Position numbers and translations under genes: made by a program. DNA of 64,000 bases from Daldinia sp. FL1419 (Eukaryota; Ascomycota; Sordariomycetes; Xylariales; Hypoxylaceae): positions 223,025-287,024 of the forward strand of contig MU623374.1 of assembly GCA_025201765.1 (NCBI GenBank), given 5' to 3'. Below the pieces are notes generated by a model. That model saw only the letters and a list, made by a program, of their open reading frames with translations. It was not told where the DNA came from and ran no database searches. Positions 1 to 12,256 of the stretch are shown one piece after another (position 1 is the first letter of the stretch; every line of letters begins with the position of its first letter).

Positions 1-2112
1 AAGCCGCAGCAGCGGAAGCACGCCATTTCTCATCTCTTCTCAGTCTCAACACGGCACGGGACGAGAGAACCGGATACAAAAACTTTTGGTCACTCGCTAC
101 CATAAGGCACCCCCATCCTATATTAACGGATGGTTTTCGACTTCATAACTCCAAACAGGCACACCAAATTCGTTCGACACCTCGGAAGTCAGCGAGAAGC
201 CAAGTATACCAAGGTACAAACTCACAGCAATACCTACCCCTGTAAAAGATATACCGCCGGATTCCTTCTTGTACCTAGTAATCCGTAAAGATGTCTGCTA
301 TGTAGTGATTGTAGTACAACCTAACCATAGACGACAAGATCACGGTAGGCAATGGCTCCATTATCGGCAAAGAGACGTCAGTGCCCCATAGCAGTGGATA
401 CGATCGTGACGATCTGCATGAAGAGCGCGGGTAGGCTTGCCAAGGCACCGTTTGACGCAGTCCAGAACGTCGGATTAGCACTGGAAACAAGTTGGATTAT
501 ATTGAAGAGATCTGACCTAGCTTATAAGTGACATCCCCTTTCGAAGAAGAGTCCAAATTAATCCTATTGGTTGGTCACGAGCCAATTCTCCTCTTTTGTA
601 AGAGCCCGATAATCATCTAACCTAGTCATTCTCACTTGGGAGAATACTACTATTCGCATCTACAAATGCCGATTCCCGAGACATCTTTTAACGTGCGCGT
701 TGGAAACTGAGGTTTGTCTGACGTTGCACATCGCTGCTATATCGAGTTCCGGCAGGCTGGGCAGGTCCCCGAGTCGCTTCCACCCTGTTTTTCACTCCAC
801 AACCCCTCGGCTCGGTGTCGCATGTTGGTATCAAATTAACATGAAAAATGGATTATTGTTCCACCGCTTAAGAAGGGGAAATGTGCGGTAAAGGCACAGC
901 GGCAGAACGGTAGATAGGCCGGTCTACATAGTTACATAGACACAGTAAGATGGACAACTGTCACGATGCCCATATACGCTAAGTTATTCTGTAATCTGCG
1001 AGTCATCTGTCCTAATTTTTCTTCTTTTCTACCTAACGTACGTGGAGCAAGTTGGTCTGAATATCCGAAGAAAACAAAAACAAAAAACAAAAAAAAAGCA
1101 AGCGGTAGATTATGGAGCAAGGGAACTATTCTCGATATTACCACGCGGTTATTTTAGAACGATGACATATATGGATTTACCCTATTTGCATACTCTACAT
1201 AGTTACTTGACTAGTTTATTACTATTAGTAGTCCGTCCGCTATCGCTCAGGAATCGACCGGGATGACCGGGGTGGCTAACGAAATTTCCCGGGACTAAAA
1301 ATGAAGAAGAGAATTTCTCTAATAGGCGCCGAACTCCTCAAGTCGACCCAATCCGGGTTCAGCCTACCTTCTAGAACCCGATCTTGACTGGCTGACATTA
1401 CTCGAATCATAGATAGAAACGTTCTTATGGCCTAGCCCGGTTTTCCAGAGGATTCCCCCGTGTTTTTGCCCAGGCTCCCGGTCGGGGGCGACGATGGCTG
1501 CGGGTCACACCACCTTCATCTCTCCCCATTTGTCACGATAGATCTCCAGACCTATAGTACTCGGTGCCTCGCCAAGTTGCCAGAAGTGGATCATATCTCC
1601 ACTAAACCAGTGATCGTAGTAGTGTGGCTAGTTCTCGTAGGCCGTAGCTGACCCCTTACCGCTTTCTTGATGGCGGCGGATTTAATAACCCTCCCGTCCC
1701 GCGTAATTCGAGGGCCTCGGTAAGTATCACGACTCGTCAACAGACTATCGAATGAGTTTCTATCCACGATATATCTGAAGATTCCTCCACATCGGATCTC
1801 CAGACCCCAGAACGAAAAACAAAGAACCCCGTCTACAAACCTAAGCACCAGCCTCGGCTGTTCCTGACTAAAAAGCAAACCCGTCGTGTGCCGCTCTTAT
1901 CAGCCACCCATCTAAGCGGCAAATTTTGCAATCTTAGAACTGAGGAGCCTAGTTATTCGACTTGACCCTAGAGCTCGTCGGTCGTATTGTAAATTCGAGA
2001 ATAGCCCTCTGAAATCCCAGGTGCTTCTCAAAACTACCTGGTTATTCTTTTTGGGTGCAAAAATAGCACCCGTCGTCAAATTTGAAACCGAAAACACCAA
2101 CCTACAGGCAAC
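1..2112. other. Intergenic, no gene recognised
   Basis: No reading frame here exceeds about 95 codons and none resembles a known family. The A-rich tract at about 1075-1100 produces low-complexity Lys/Lys-Thr frames on both strands that look spurious. The right end must contain the promoter and 5' leader of the F-box gene. No repeat, tRNA or transposon end was recognised. Confidence 0.6.
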
Positions 2113-3087
2113 ATGGTTGAAGTTCTCCGCGTCCCGTCCCTGGGACAGCCACTATCACCAGGTTCACCCGACATGATGGAAATGTCAAGCAGATTCCTCA
2201 ATGTGGACCTCGGCCCAGCCTCGGAAACATCGGTGGTGGTATTGCAGCAGCAAAAGGTGTCTGCAAAGGAAGCTGTATCTAAGAATGGCCTCCTCTGGAC
2301 TCCCCGACGCGCCTTTTCCACAACCGATTATCCACCATCGGTTAATTCTTCTGTTGTCCTGCAAAGACAACACCGCCTACCCACACCCGTTGCAACACCA
2401 AGAGAAGTCAAGGTGACAGACTCGTACTTTGAGTTCCACCCTCATGCCCCGACTGCAAAGCCGCAGCTCGCAGCTTCTCCGGTCGTACTTACGCCGAGAG
2501 GCACAAACCATGTTCAGGCCAAACGCCCACCTATGCCAGCACAGCTGAGGTCGTATTCAGTAACAGACGTCGAGCCAGTCCCATTCACACACCAACCGGG
2601 TGTGGCCCTTACCCTAGAGGATCTCCCCCCTGAGCTGCACTACGCTATCTTCGACTTCCTAGACCCCATTGACAGCACGTGCCTAGGGTTGACCAACAAG
2701 CATTTCTACTCCATCCACAAGCGGATGCACGGCAAAATACCGCTTTCAGCTAGGCGAGAGGGTCCCAACGACATGGAGTGGGTGTGGCGGAACACATTTA
2801 TATCGGGTCCGTTCGTCGCTAGCAGCGGCGTAGGCAAGCAAAACTCTCTGGCACTTTTGTCCCCACGGGGCCAGGTCTATTGCCGCAAGTGCCGCACCGC
2901 GCGCTGTGAGCTGCACAACCACATCCGCGAGTGGATCGGCGAGAACCAGGAATACTGTGAGGTATCACAGAAGTTTGGCCCCGCGGCCTCCGAGAAAGCC
3001 AAAGCTTTCTGTTACCGGAGCTCTCCGAGACACCCGCACCGATGCGGTAGACACACGCGACGGCAGCGACCCGTTCGACTCGTCTAA
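2113..3087 (+). CDS. F-box domain protein
   Basis: Single-exon frame of 324 residues starting at the first ATG after an upstream leader. The N-terminal half (about 1-165) is Pro/Ser/Thr-rich and probably disordered. Residues about 168-206 form an F-box: 'LEDLPPELHYAIFDFL' followed by 'LGLTNKHFYSIHK'. This motif binds Skp1 in SCF ubiquitin ligases. After it comes a Cys/His cluster, CRKCRTARCELH from about residue 257, which could bind zinc, and a basic C-terminus with more Cys and His. No leucine-rich or WD repeats are visible, so the substrate cannot be guessed. It follows the common fungal layout of a disordered N-terminus, an F-box and a short Cys-rich tail. The last 25 or so residues are Arg/His-rich; a frame shift or a small missed intron there cannot be excluded. 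Confidence 0.75.
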   Translation: MVEVLRVPSLGQPLSPGSPDMMEMSSRFLNVDLGPASETSVVVLQQQKVSAKEAVSKNGLLWTPRRAFSTTDYPPSVNSSVVLQRQHRLPTPVATPREVKVTDSYFEFHPHAPTAKPQLAASPVVLTPRGTNHVQAKRPPMPAQLRSYSVTDVEPVPFTHQPGVALTLEDLPPELHYAIFDFLDPIDSTCLGLTNKHFYSIHKRMHGKIPLSARREGPNDMEWVWRNTFISGPFVASSGVGKQNSLALLSPRGQVYCRKCRTARCELHNHIREWIGENQEYCEVSQKFGPAASEKAKAFCYRSSPRHPHRCGRHTRRQRPVRLV

Positions 3088-5438
3088 GACACGGGCCGGA
3101 GGGGAAAGGGGTCGTCGAAATAAAGTAGTCAACCGGAAAAAAAAGGTTGATTGGAAATGAAGAATGAACTCTACTCTTAAGAGGGGCAGAAATGCCTCAC
3201 CAGATATCTACCAATATATCAATATCTCCTTCTCGAGGGATATTATCTACTCCCGTACCGATGGAATTGGTCAAAAGACAAAGATTGCGGGGTGCGCGCG
3301 TCTTGCGGGACCAAGTTTAAGGATCATGATCGGTGAAATACCGCAGGCATCTAACTAAAAGGGACTTCGAATCACATGTTTAAGATAAACCCAACTTGAA
3401 CGTCTTGGCGAATACATTCTTTGGGAATGTTTATTAGGACGGGATATAAGCAACGGACTTGATGACTTATTGGAATATGAAGTATATACCTACCTACGTT
3501 TATGACTTGCATTGCATAACTTTATTTTTGCCTTGCATTGCATGCGGAAGCGGAAGGGAACGGGCATATAGGAAATGCAAACAAGAGAATGTCGACCCGG
3601 TCGTGTATAAGACGACTTGGGGATAGCTTTTGTCTTTGGGTTATTCGGATAGGAATTGGGAATAAAGAATTTAGACACATCACTTAAAGGTTTACTTGTT
3701 TATGGTTGGTGTTTTTACTTTATGGCTAAAGACATAAGGACATAAGCTAATGTAGAGATATGACTTGTATAATTTTGTTTGATACCTATAACCATCTCAA
3801 TCTTTTAATTAGACAAGAATCAACCTTAACTGAGTTGTCAGAACACGTTTGTCTAAAAGAGCATAATTAAACTTAACCGCAGTAAAGTTTCAAACATGTT
3901 TAGTTCCATGGTATGAGTGATACTTGTGACACCTTAATAGGTACATAGTACACATTACTGATAACCTAAAACGGAAATAGATAACGTACCCCACAAGTCA
4001 ACCGATCAAACAAGTCAACCGATCAGCGAAAATACATACAAAATACATCTGTGCGTAAACGTGCGTTCTATTCAAAAAAAATTGTATCAAAAATCGGTTT
4101 CAAGATTTGAATACCCCTTTTAAAAGTAATAATTACAATATTTTTTCTGAAATTTGTACGATTTTTTTCAATTTATTAAAAATAAAAAACAGAAAAGTGG
4201 GTCTAAAACAGTTGATATTTTAACCAACTTCTTCTATACCCCCGGGAGAATTTTTTCAATTTTTTTATAATATCAGATTTATATAATATAAAACATATCA
4301 AAATTTGAAAAAATAAGATTAAGAATTCGTAAAGTTACGATTTTCAAATTTCTTTGATTTTCGGTTATATTTCGGCTGATCGGTTGACTTGTTTGATCGG
4401 TTGACTTGTTTGATCGGTTGACTTGTGCGGCACGTTAACTTTTATCGGGATTTCGGCGCTACGCCGCAAAAAGGTACTTTCCGGAGCATTAGCCACGACC
4501 AAGCATAAGAATTGCTAAGAATGTTGGGATTGGTAGGTTATGACGCCACTTACATGGTTTCCCTAACCGGGGATCGAATGATTTTTTGTCGAAATTTTTT
4601 GAAATTATCAAAATTTTGGAAGATCATGGATGTAGCATTGATTTGTGCAATTTTAAAGCAACTCCTTTCTAAAATATTCTTTTTTCTTAGCTGGAACCTT
4701 AACACCCCTTTTATTTACTAGCTTAACTTAGCGTAAATCTTGTGCTCAGCTGGGGTAAGGTTAGGTAACTGTTAAACAATTCCCAAGCATTGAAGTATGT
4801 ACCTACCTTAAGCAGGGGGGGAAGAAAAGAAGAAGAAAGCACGTCCTCTGTCCACGTCGGTGATTTCTTTATCGATTATATGCACTCAGATATACACGTA
4901 TCAACCTGTACTTCCCGTCATTAATCCCGTTACCCGTTACCCATTATCCATTATCCATTATCGACATCATCAGTTTCTTCTTATTCCACCTCCCACTTTG
5001 AGGTCTCCCACAACCAGTGACTTTTTAAATTCCTATTCGTCACTGATATTTACTTAATTGCTATCTATATGCGAAGCAATTACTTATGACGTTAGTCTAA
5101 ATCTACATAATATCCAGTTGACTGGAATATTAGCTGTTAAAAGCTACTTCGTACAATCTGAGCAATAATTCACTTTGTTCCGTGGCGGTGCAACTCAACG
5201 GGTTTTGCAGGGGAATCAGAAGCTGCATGTACATTGACTGTATCGTTGCAGTTCTCCTGTCAATCTAGCTTCAACCTACGAATCACTCGTCTCAATTCCT
5301 AAGCTTTAAGTTCGGCGCGTTAATTTTTAAGCAACGCCCACCCCGAGCATCCACTTAAGCGTCCCGTTAAGCATCCCGATTCTCTATTATTTTTGCTCCA
5401 GCTTACCCGCCGACACTGGGACCAGAGTTAAAGTCAAG
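3088..5438. other. Intergenic, AT-rich, with one MITE
   Basis: The stretch between the F-box gene and PCT1 becomes strongly AT-rich from about 3700 to 4720 and contains the inverted-repeat element described at 3984-4435. A short run of TTACCC/ATTATCC-like units lies at about 4928-4962. No convincing coding frame is present. The last few hundred bases are the probable promoter and leader of the cytidylyltransferase gene, with pyrimidine-rich tracts just before its ATG. Confidence 0.55.
3984..4435. mobile_element. MITE with TA target duplication and tandem 17-bp units in its ends
   Basis: The ends are inverted repeats starting ACGTRCCSCACAAGTC, flanked on both sides by TA (3982-3983 and 4436-4437), the target of Tc1/mariner/pogo elements. 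Each end carries tandem copies of a 17-bp unit (TGATCGGTTGACTTGTT on one strand): two copies at 3993-4025 and three at 4377-4426. The interior is very AT-rich and has no coding frame. It is 452 bp long, so it would be non-autonomous. No related autonomous copy lies in the window. Confidence 0.75.
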
Positions 5439-7037
5439 ATGTCGTCTCCCTCAAGCTCTTCTCACGCCGGCAAGCGCAAACGACCGGCGACCTCGAGTAC
5501 CGTCAAGATGGACGATAATCCCCTCTTACAGCCTTCTTCGAGGGATGCATCTGGTGAAGAAGGAGATACTACGGCGCCCGAAACTGGAAAGCTATTACAC
5601 CGCAAGTCGGAATCTGCTAGCAATTCCAACCCAGCGAAACGACAACGTGCCAATTCCGATCGTACCTCTACCCTCGAGACTACCGATAATGCCGTAGATC
5701 CTGGCGAGCCGAGCGATACCACCGAGGCAAGTATTGATATCGCCGATCGAGTAACTAGGAAGAACAGGAAGCCTACTACCCTTAAGGATAGTACGACCCA
5801 AGATGACGAGGAGAAGAAGAAGCAGGCTGCTATGCCACCACCCCCAACCGGCCGTCTTATACATCCTGTTGGATACAGAACAAACCCCCCACCTACGGGA
5901 CGCACCATTCGGGTTTACGCCGATGGAGTCTTTGACTTATTCCATCTTGGGTATGTGGACACTGCTAAGCGAGAGCGGTTACTAGCTTTGAATATTGTAA
6001 AAACGTAACTAACTTTGTGGTAGCCACATGCGTCAGCTTGAGCAAGCAAAGAAGGCCTTTGACGATGTCTACTTAATAGTCGGTGTTACAGGCGACGAAG
6101 AAACACATAAGCGCAAGGGTCTAACAGTCCTTTCGGGTAAAGAGCGTGCTGAGACACTCAGACATTGCAAATGGGTTGATGAAGTTGTCGAGAACTGCCC
6201 TTGGATCGTTACACCAGAATTCTTGGAAAAGCATCGGATCGACTATGTTGCTCACGATGACATCCCATACGGTGCCGCCGAGGGTGATGATATTTACGCC
6301 CCTATTAAGAAAGCTGGGAAGTTCTTGGTGACACAGCGAACCGAGGGTGTGAGCACAACGGGCATTATTACAAAGTAAGTGGCTTGCTTAACGATATTCT
6401 TGTTGTTTGATTCGCATTAATACTTACCATAAAACCACGCAGGATCGTTCGCGACTACGAAAAGTACATTGCGCGTCAACTTAAGCGAGGGACGTCACGC
6501 CAAGAGCTCAATGTGAGCTGGCTCAAGAAGAATGAGCTCGATCTCAAGCGTCATGTTCAGGATCTCCGCGATAATATCCGGGCGAACTGGACTACGACCG
6601 GTCAAGAACTAAGCCGTGAGCTCCGACAATATTGGCCTGCAAGCCGACCTCAAAGTCCAGCTCCAGGTGGCCGCTTTAATTTCCCTACCACTCCAGGTCC
6701 TTCAAACTCGAACGGCGATGGTAGCTTAAGAGAGGCTGCTACTATAGCTGCTGCTGCTAAATCACCTACGCCAGGTCCCTCGAGCGAGAGGGCTGCAGCT
6801 CCCAATGATTTTATCACCGGCTATACCCTTGGTCTGATCGGTGGTGTGAGGTCTTGGGTAAGTTGATAATTCTGTCCTTTGGAGTGCTGAAGTAGCTAAC
6901 ATGAATAGATGACCAAGAACCGTCGAAACCTCCGCGATAGTCGGCCGCCAAGCGACGACGACTCGGAGAGCGAAGACAAGAACAACGGCAGTAGCAGTAA
7001 CAATGATCGCGGGCGGGTTGTTGCGTCCGCCAGTTAG
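5439..7037 (+). CDS. PCT1: Choline-phosphate cytidylyltransferase
   Basis: Makes CDP-choline from CTP and phosphocholine, the rate-setting step of the Kennedy pathway to phosphatidylcholine, at nuclear/ER membranes. Four exons: 5439-5950, 6024-6374, 6443-6857 and 6909-7037, with introns of 73, 68 and 51 bp, giving 468 residues. Residues 1-155 are a charged, Ser/Thr-rich regulatory tail. The catalytic core begins at 'VYADGVFDLFHLGH': the HxGH motif (169-172) is split by intron 1 and binds CTP phosphates. 'RTEGVSTT' (276-283) is the second signature. A Lys/Leu-rich stretch after it (about 310-350) fits the membrane-binding amphipathic helix, followed by a Ser/Pro-rich tail, the usual site of phosphorylation. 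All signature residues are present, so it should be functional. Ethanolamine-phosphate cytidylyltransferase is unlikely because that family has two catalytic domains. Confidence 0.95.
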
Positions 7038-10000
7038 TCGCTAAGACCGCTAACCCGCTCAAGCATCAGCAGAGAGTGCGTAAAGGCGTACGATGGAGAT
7101 AGCCAGTTTGGCTCAGACGACGAAGGGGATGACGAAAGCCGCTAGATATGTTTGTTTCTTTTTGGACGATCAAAAGGATCGGGGAATACAAAAAAGTGCA
7201 CCAACTAATTAACGAACGAGACGGCGTTTTACGGCTCCTTTTGTATGCATTTCTGAAACCGTAAATAAGACTGAGGCCGAGGAAGTGAGCGGGAGAGAGG
7301 GGGAAAGAAGTAGATATATGACCGCTCTGCTTACCTTACGTATGGTATCCGCACTTGATAGAGTAATTCCTAGCACGAATGTTGATGACGAGTCTGGTTT
7401 TGATGTGTGAGTTATGTGATGTGATTGAATATTGTGAGTATTGGGGAAAGGGGGGGGATTAAGTCGCGGTTGTGTTGACTCTTGCTTTGGTACGGAACTT
7501 GATGAGCTCCACGAAACTCTTTGTAAGGTTGCTATGAGGCTGAATGCTTAGGCAAATTTAATAAAAGGGCTCTTGATATTGAGTCTTGTCACTGACATCC
7601 CGACCTACCCACCGGGAGTCGTAATTGACGAGGAACGACGGATAATACTCTATTATCATATATCTAGGAATTGCTATCCAGACGGCTTTTCTTCTGCCTT
7701 GTTCTAGAATAGCACCCCTAAGGATGATGCTACGAGTATGAATTGCCGTTCTCGGGGGCTAAGCTAAAGAAAGCCCTTTGGGGAAACGTTGGTCTTCTTG
7801 CCGGATGCTTTTCTTACGAGAGGTTTGTTGGCGACGATGAAGGTAGAGAGGCAAGGTGTTTGGAGCATGGGGCTTGGTTTTCCGTCTCTTGGTTTTGGGA
7901 CATGTGGTTCGATCTAACTGCCGTGAGAAGTCGAGGCCGTCGCGGTGCATAGGGAATTTGGTATATTTTTGGATCCTGGATCGTTCTAGGCTGGACAATG
8001 TGGAAGTAGCTATCTTTGCATACTTGCGTGAATGTATGGGGAATCACTATCTGTTCTTTTTGCCGTAAACGTTGTTAGCGGTGATTTGCAGCTAGGAGAT
8101 CGTATTCTTGGGATCTTGCCTCTAGTGAGTGAGCTTTCTAGAGTTAGGGTGAACTAGGATAGGAAAACAGGGAGTGCTCATACCGGCTTGTCTATTCGGT
8201 GTAGGTAGGTAGGATCACACGTCGGCGACGTTGGTCAGCCCATCTCGCGCTTTGTAATCCTCGCGGCTCGGGGACGTCGATGATTCTGCGTCCTCGGAGA
8301 GCGAGCCGCGTCTTGGGTCTACACGAATGCTACTTTATAGATAATTTTAGGCGTCATAAGATAGCCTACTGCTGCTGAAGTGCTATATTGCATCGTGGCA
8401 GCATGTCTACGTAGACCATAGTGCGGTATCTGTTAGGTTGTGACTATCTTTGGTTACTCCAAATCAGATCATATTGCGCTGCTACGGTGCCAGGTATATA
8501 GATGCCCCCTGAATAGCCTCGGTTTCAGTTTATAGGGCTGAATGCTTGTTTAGGTAGGCACATAGGTAGTAGTCTCTGCAGGAGCCTGTATGCGTCACCG
8601 GTGCTTATGTCGTTTGTCTACTCGCTTGCTCATTCCTGATATATCTCCCATATACTGTCGTGTCCTTTGATGCCGTGCGTTGGTGGCCCAGCATGATAGT
8701 AAGGGTAGATAGGCGTCCAGGTTGTTACGTCGGCAATATCAGGCTGAATAGCTAAGTCTAGCTCTGTCACTTGCTATGGATGATCCTAAAGGGATAGCTA
8801 GTCTTTGATGTATGCACGAGGCGTTGTCTAACCAGATAGTGTGACAATAGGCGCAACGACGCGTAAGATGTTCCAAGCACGGGGGCGTGTCTCTTGAGTG
8901 TAGTAGAATGTTGAGATTCATGGCTCGGGCTACTGTGTGCCTTGTAGATCTGTGATACTCCAACAGCCTAGCTGCTAGATAGGAGAGCTACAAGCCCTTG
9001 GATACGAGAATAAGGCATTGAGCTAACTACTCAATGATACTCTATCCCACCACGCTCTCAACATGTGAAGTCAGGCAGCAGTCGGGAGCTAACTGTTGGC
9101 ATACCACCCCATACTCAGGGGTCGATTCCGAGGCTTTAGCTAGATAGTTGCCTGGAGTTCTGTATCACCACGACTATAGCACATGGCACACTATCCGCCG
9201 TTTATACAACACCTTAGACACTCCCGTAGCAACTCGAGTGGAGCTTAGAGGGATTAGACGCGCAAGATAGGAAGTGAAGCGCACTTGCGGCCAGGCATAC
9301 AAAGCCCGAGGGAGGGGGGATAGGGGGCCAGAATTGACAGAATAGCGTTCTAGCCGTGGTAACATGTTCCAACACATAGGCACAAGATATCAACTACGGC
9401 GTCAAGTGCGGTAGAGGAGGTAAGCGTAAACGACGGGAAGTGATGTTGGTAGTATTGGTAATAGGGTCACAGTTGGCTGAAATAAGAAATTGTCAAAAGT
9501 CCAAGGCTCCATCACTCCATCACGCGTGATGAGAAAAAAAGAGAGATAAAATAAAACTCCAAACCGGTTACGTTAAGCAGCCCTACGTAAAAGCAAGGGA
9601 GTTGTCATGTTGTATCACCACGATGAAGAATTAACCCCTCGCTGCTAGGCTTATGCCGTCAATGGGGATTGTGTCTAAGCGCCCCGAGAAAGTTTCCGGT
9701 AAATGACGAGTGACGATATACTCCTACGAGACATGAGAAGCACGTAATAGGCACCGAATTATCGCGGCACTTGTCAGGGGCATCAGGGGCATCAGGGGTA
9801 ATGTGTATCTTGGCTACTGGAGTCGACGTCCAAGGCCTGCGCGTTTTACTTCAAAGGTTATATTGGTTATGATTATGAATTTTTCTTGGTAATATATCTA
9901 TTTCTGATGTTGCCTTCACCACAAGCCCTGATAATATTTCGTGTCCGAGCGGATCATGGTGGGATGGGGGATCATACATACTTACCTACGCGTACTCCCT

Positions 10001-11750
10001 ACTAAAAATATTGTCCATAGACTTACCTACAACCTAGGCTAGCCAACTAAGGAGAGAACTGCTATCATACGATTAGTACTAATAAAAGCTACATGGGAGT
10101 ATATGCGGTTATAGATCTTTCTCGCGAATCATGTGAGGCCCATGGCCTGCATTCCTCGACTAGAATTCGCCACCGGTTTCTTATCACCCCCATCGAAGCT
10201 ATTCCAGGCTGCGCTAGTTGTGGTAGCACGGAGCTACCCGTCCGTCCTATAATAATGACCGTGTCATTTTCCCCTGAGCTACGGTTCCGTGCAGAACACC
10301 AAATCAGCCTAGGCATTCTTGTGGAGTAGAAGATGGGGTCGACTCTGGAACGGGCCGCAGCGTCTGAAACTAGGGGGCTACGTCCTCAAAATCGTCCTAG
10401 AGAGAGTGAGCTCTTAAGGATCCTCGGAAGACCTTCTGGGAACGCCTCCTGGTAACATCTTCCGAGTTATCTGCCTTGTAATACCTTACTGGTGTGAGTG
10501 GAGAGTCAGACATCCTCATCGGACACTATTCAATCTCACGGCGGTAGGAGATGTGGGAGAGAATAGGACCTATCTCTGCATACCAACTTAGAACAATGCC
10601 ACGAGGATTATAATGATAGGATAGAACACGAAAAGCACCATATCCAAGACCTCGAAATAGAGTCAACTCCTCGGCAGAGTGTTACTCCCGGGGGGCGGTA
10701 CCTCCTCCAAAAAATATGTCTTCACGAAGAAGAGTGACGTTGGGATATACTGAGGCACAGCCGCGTTCTAGCCGACAGCTATCATCTTAGACCAGTATAG
10801 TCTTCATCCATTGGACCAGCAGGGGTACTATACGATGGATTAGTATGCAAGAATCTAAATAAGCATGTTCTTGATAGAGCGAGGCTAAGTTCATCTCGAT
10901 ATAGTCTCCTCGAGGTAAAATGCAAGGTACGATGCAGTAAGCGGCAACCAACATTGGGCTTGGCATGACACTCGCGCTGCCAACAATTAGTCCGTATAGG
11001 GAATATATCACATATAGTTAGACGAGATGACAAAGACATAGAGATACTCTTAAGGTGATTTGAGCCGGCGATCTCAGATTATGATCGCGGCTGGAGCGGA
11101 CCCGGGAACTAGAAAGGGGGGACTCTTTAAAGTTGATATGACGTTGGAGGGGTAGAAGAGGCGCTTTTTGGACGAGTAAGATTTATCACCGGCGCATGTC
11201 TCGCCCACAGAGGAGCCGCTGCGGGTGCCACGCGACCGCTAAGGATTCCGCAGGGCAAAGAAGCGCTTGCGAGGTAGCACAAGGGCCCACGATGTGTTAT
11301 AACCGGTGTTATACGGCATATAGTATGGCATGGTTATGATGTATATGGTATGCATAGTATCGTACATTGCTACTGTAAGTAGTGGACGCAGCCGAGAAAT
11401 CGCAAGAAAGATATCTCGTGTAGGAAGAATAGAAAAGGAAGCCAAAATCGTAAATGCCATAATACCAATTTAGTCGCCCGGCGCTCACAGCAGCGTGGCT
11501 CAGACAACCGGAAGCGGAATGCGGTTGAGGTCCGAAGAAGACGCGAAGTTTGTTCCCCGAAGTAGGTCGGGGAATATCTATTTTTCGCTACCGGATTCAA
11601 TAGGCTCGAGGGAGTTAAGGTGGTTATGGTGTACGATTTGGAAACAAGTAAAAAAAAGGGCAAAACTGAAATGGAGGGTGGTTTGGACATGCAAAGAAGC
11701 ACGCAAGTGGCGCATGTATGTAAGTGTAAGTGGTTGTAAAGGGGGAACTG
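7038..11750. other. Gene-poor intergenic block
   Basis: 4.7 kb without a gene I can support. Frames on both strands are under about 110 codons, interrupted and without family motifs. Base composition is near that of coding DNA, unlike the RIP-damaged region to its right. A 10-bp unit (GGGGCATCA) is repeated about three times at 9776-9800. Minus-strand frames at about 8740-9380 and 10090-10316 have protein-like composition and may be old, decayed gene or transposon remains, but no signature settles this. Confidence 0.5.
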
Positions 11751-12256
11751 AGTCGCCCGACCATTGCCCCACTCCCCACCCTACCAGTGCATGGGTAGTT
11801 TGTATGAGGGCACCTAACCTGACCTGACCATTGTAAGAATTCAATCAACCTATTATATAAAGTTCATCTATATTTTGGATAATAAATACTCAGCAAGTTT
11901 TTTATGAGTTATATTAAGTATTTAATATTTAATTTTAATTAAATTTTTTATTTGGTAAATTAATGATCCTTAAGTACTCAATAGGTATTCAATAGGTATT
12001 TAATAGAAATTTAATTGTAAAATGCAAGTGGATGGGCTTTTAAAGGGTTTATTAAGTATTCAAGGAGCACCTAAAGATTACTGCTCTATTAGATCAAAAA
12101 TATATTTTGATTAAAATTTTTACTAAAATTGGTAAAATATTAGAATAATGATAGGATGAGCTTTTTGAATATATTTTGGTTAGGTAAATTTCATTTCACC
12201 CATATAAACTACCTATGCACTGGTAGGGTGGGGAGTGGGGCAATGATCGGGCGACC
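11751..12256. mobile_element. Non-autonomous inverted-repeat element (MITE)
   Basis: Two 56-bp inverted repeats, 11751-11806 and 12201-12256, match at all but a few positions: left arm AGTCGCCCGACCATTGCCCC, right arm reading inward GGTCGCCCGATCATTGCCCC. The interior is AT-rich with no coding frame. The right flank is TA and the left flank is TG, consistent with a TA target duplication in which one copy mutated. The AGT-type end and TA target suggest mobilisation by a Fot1/pogo-type transposase, which is inference. It ends 65 bp before the Fot1-like element. Confidence 0.75.

Noticed and set aside
8739..9383. Minus frames with a DNAS motif, considered as a Tc1-like transposase
   Set aside because: The single short match lacks the spacing to a YSPDLNP-type motif and no inverted repeats flank it.
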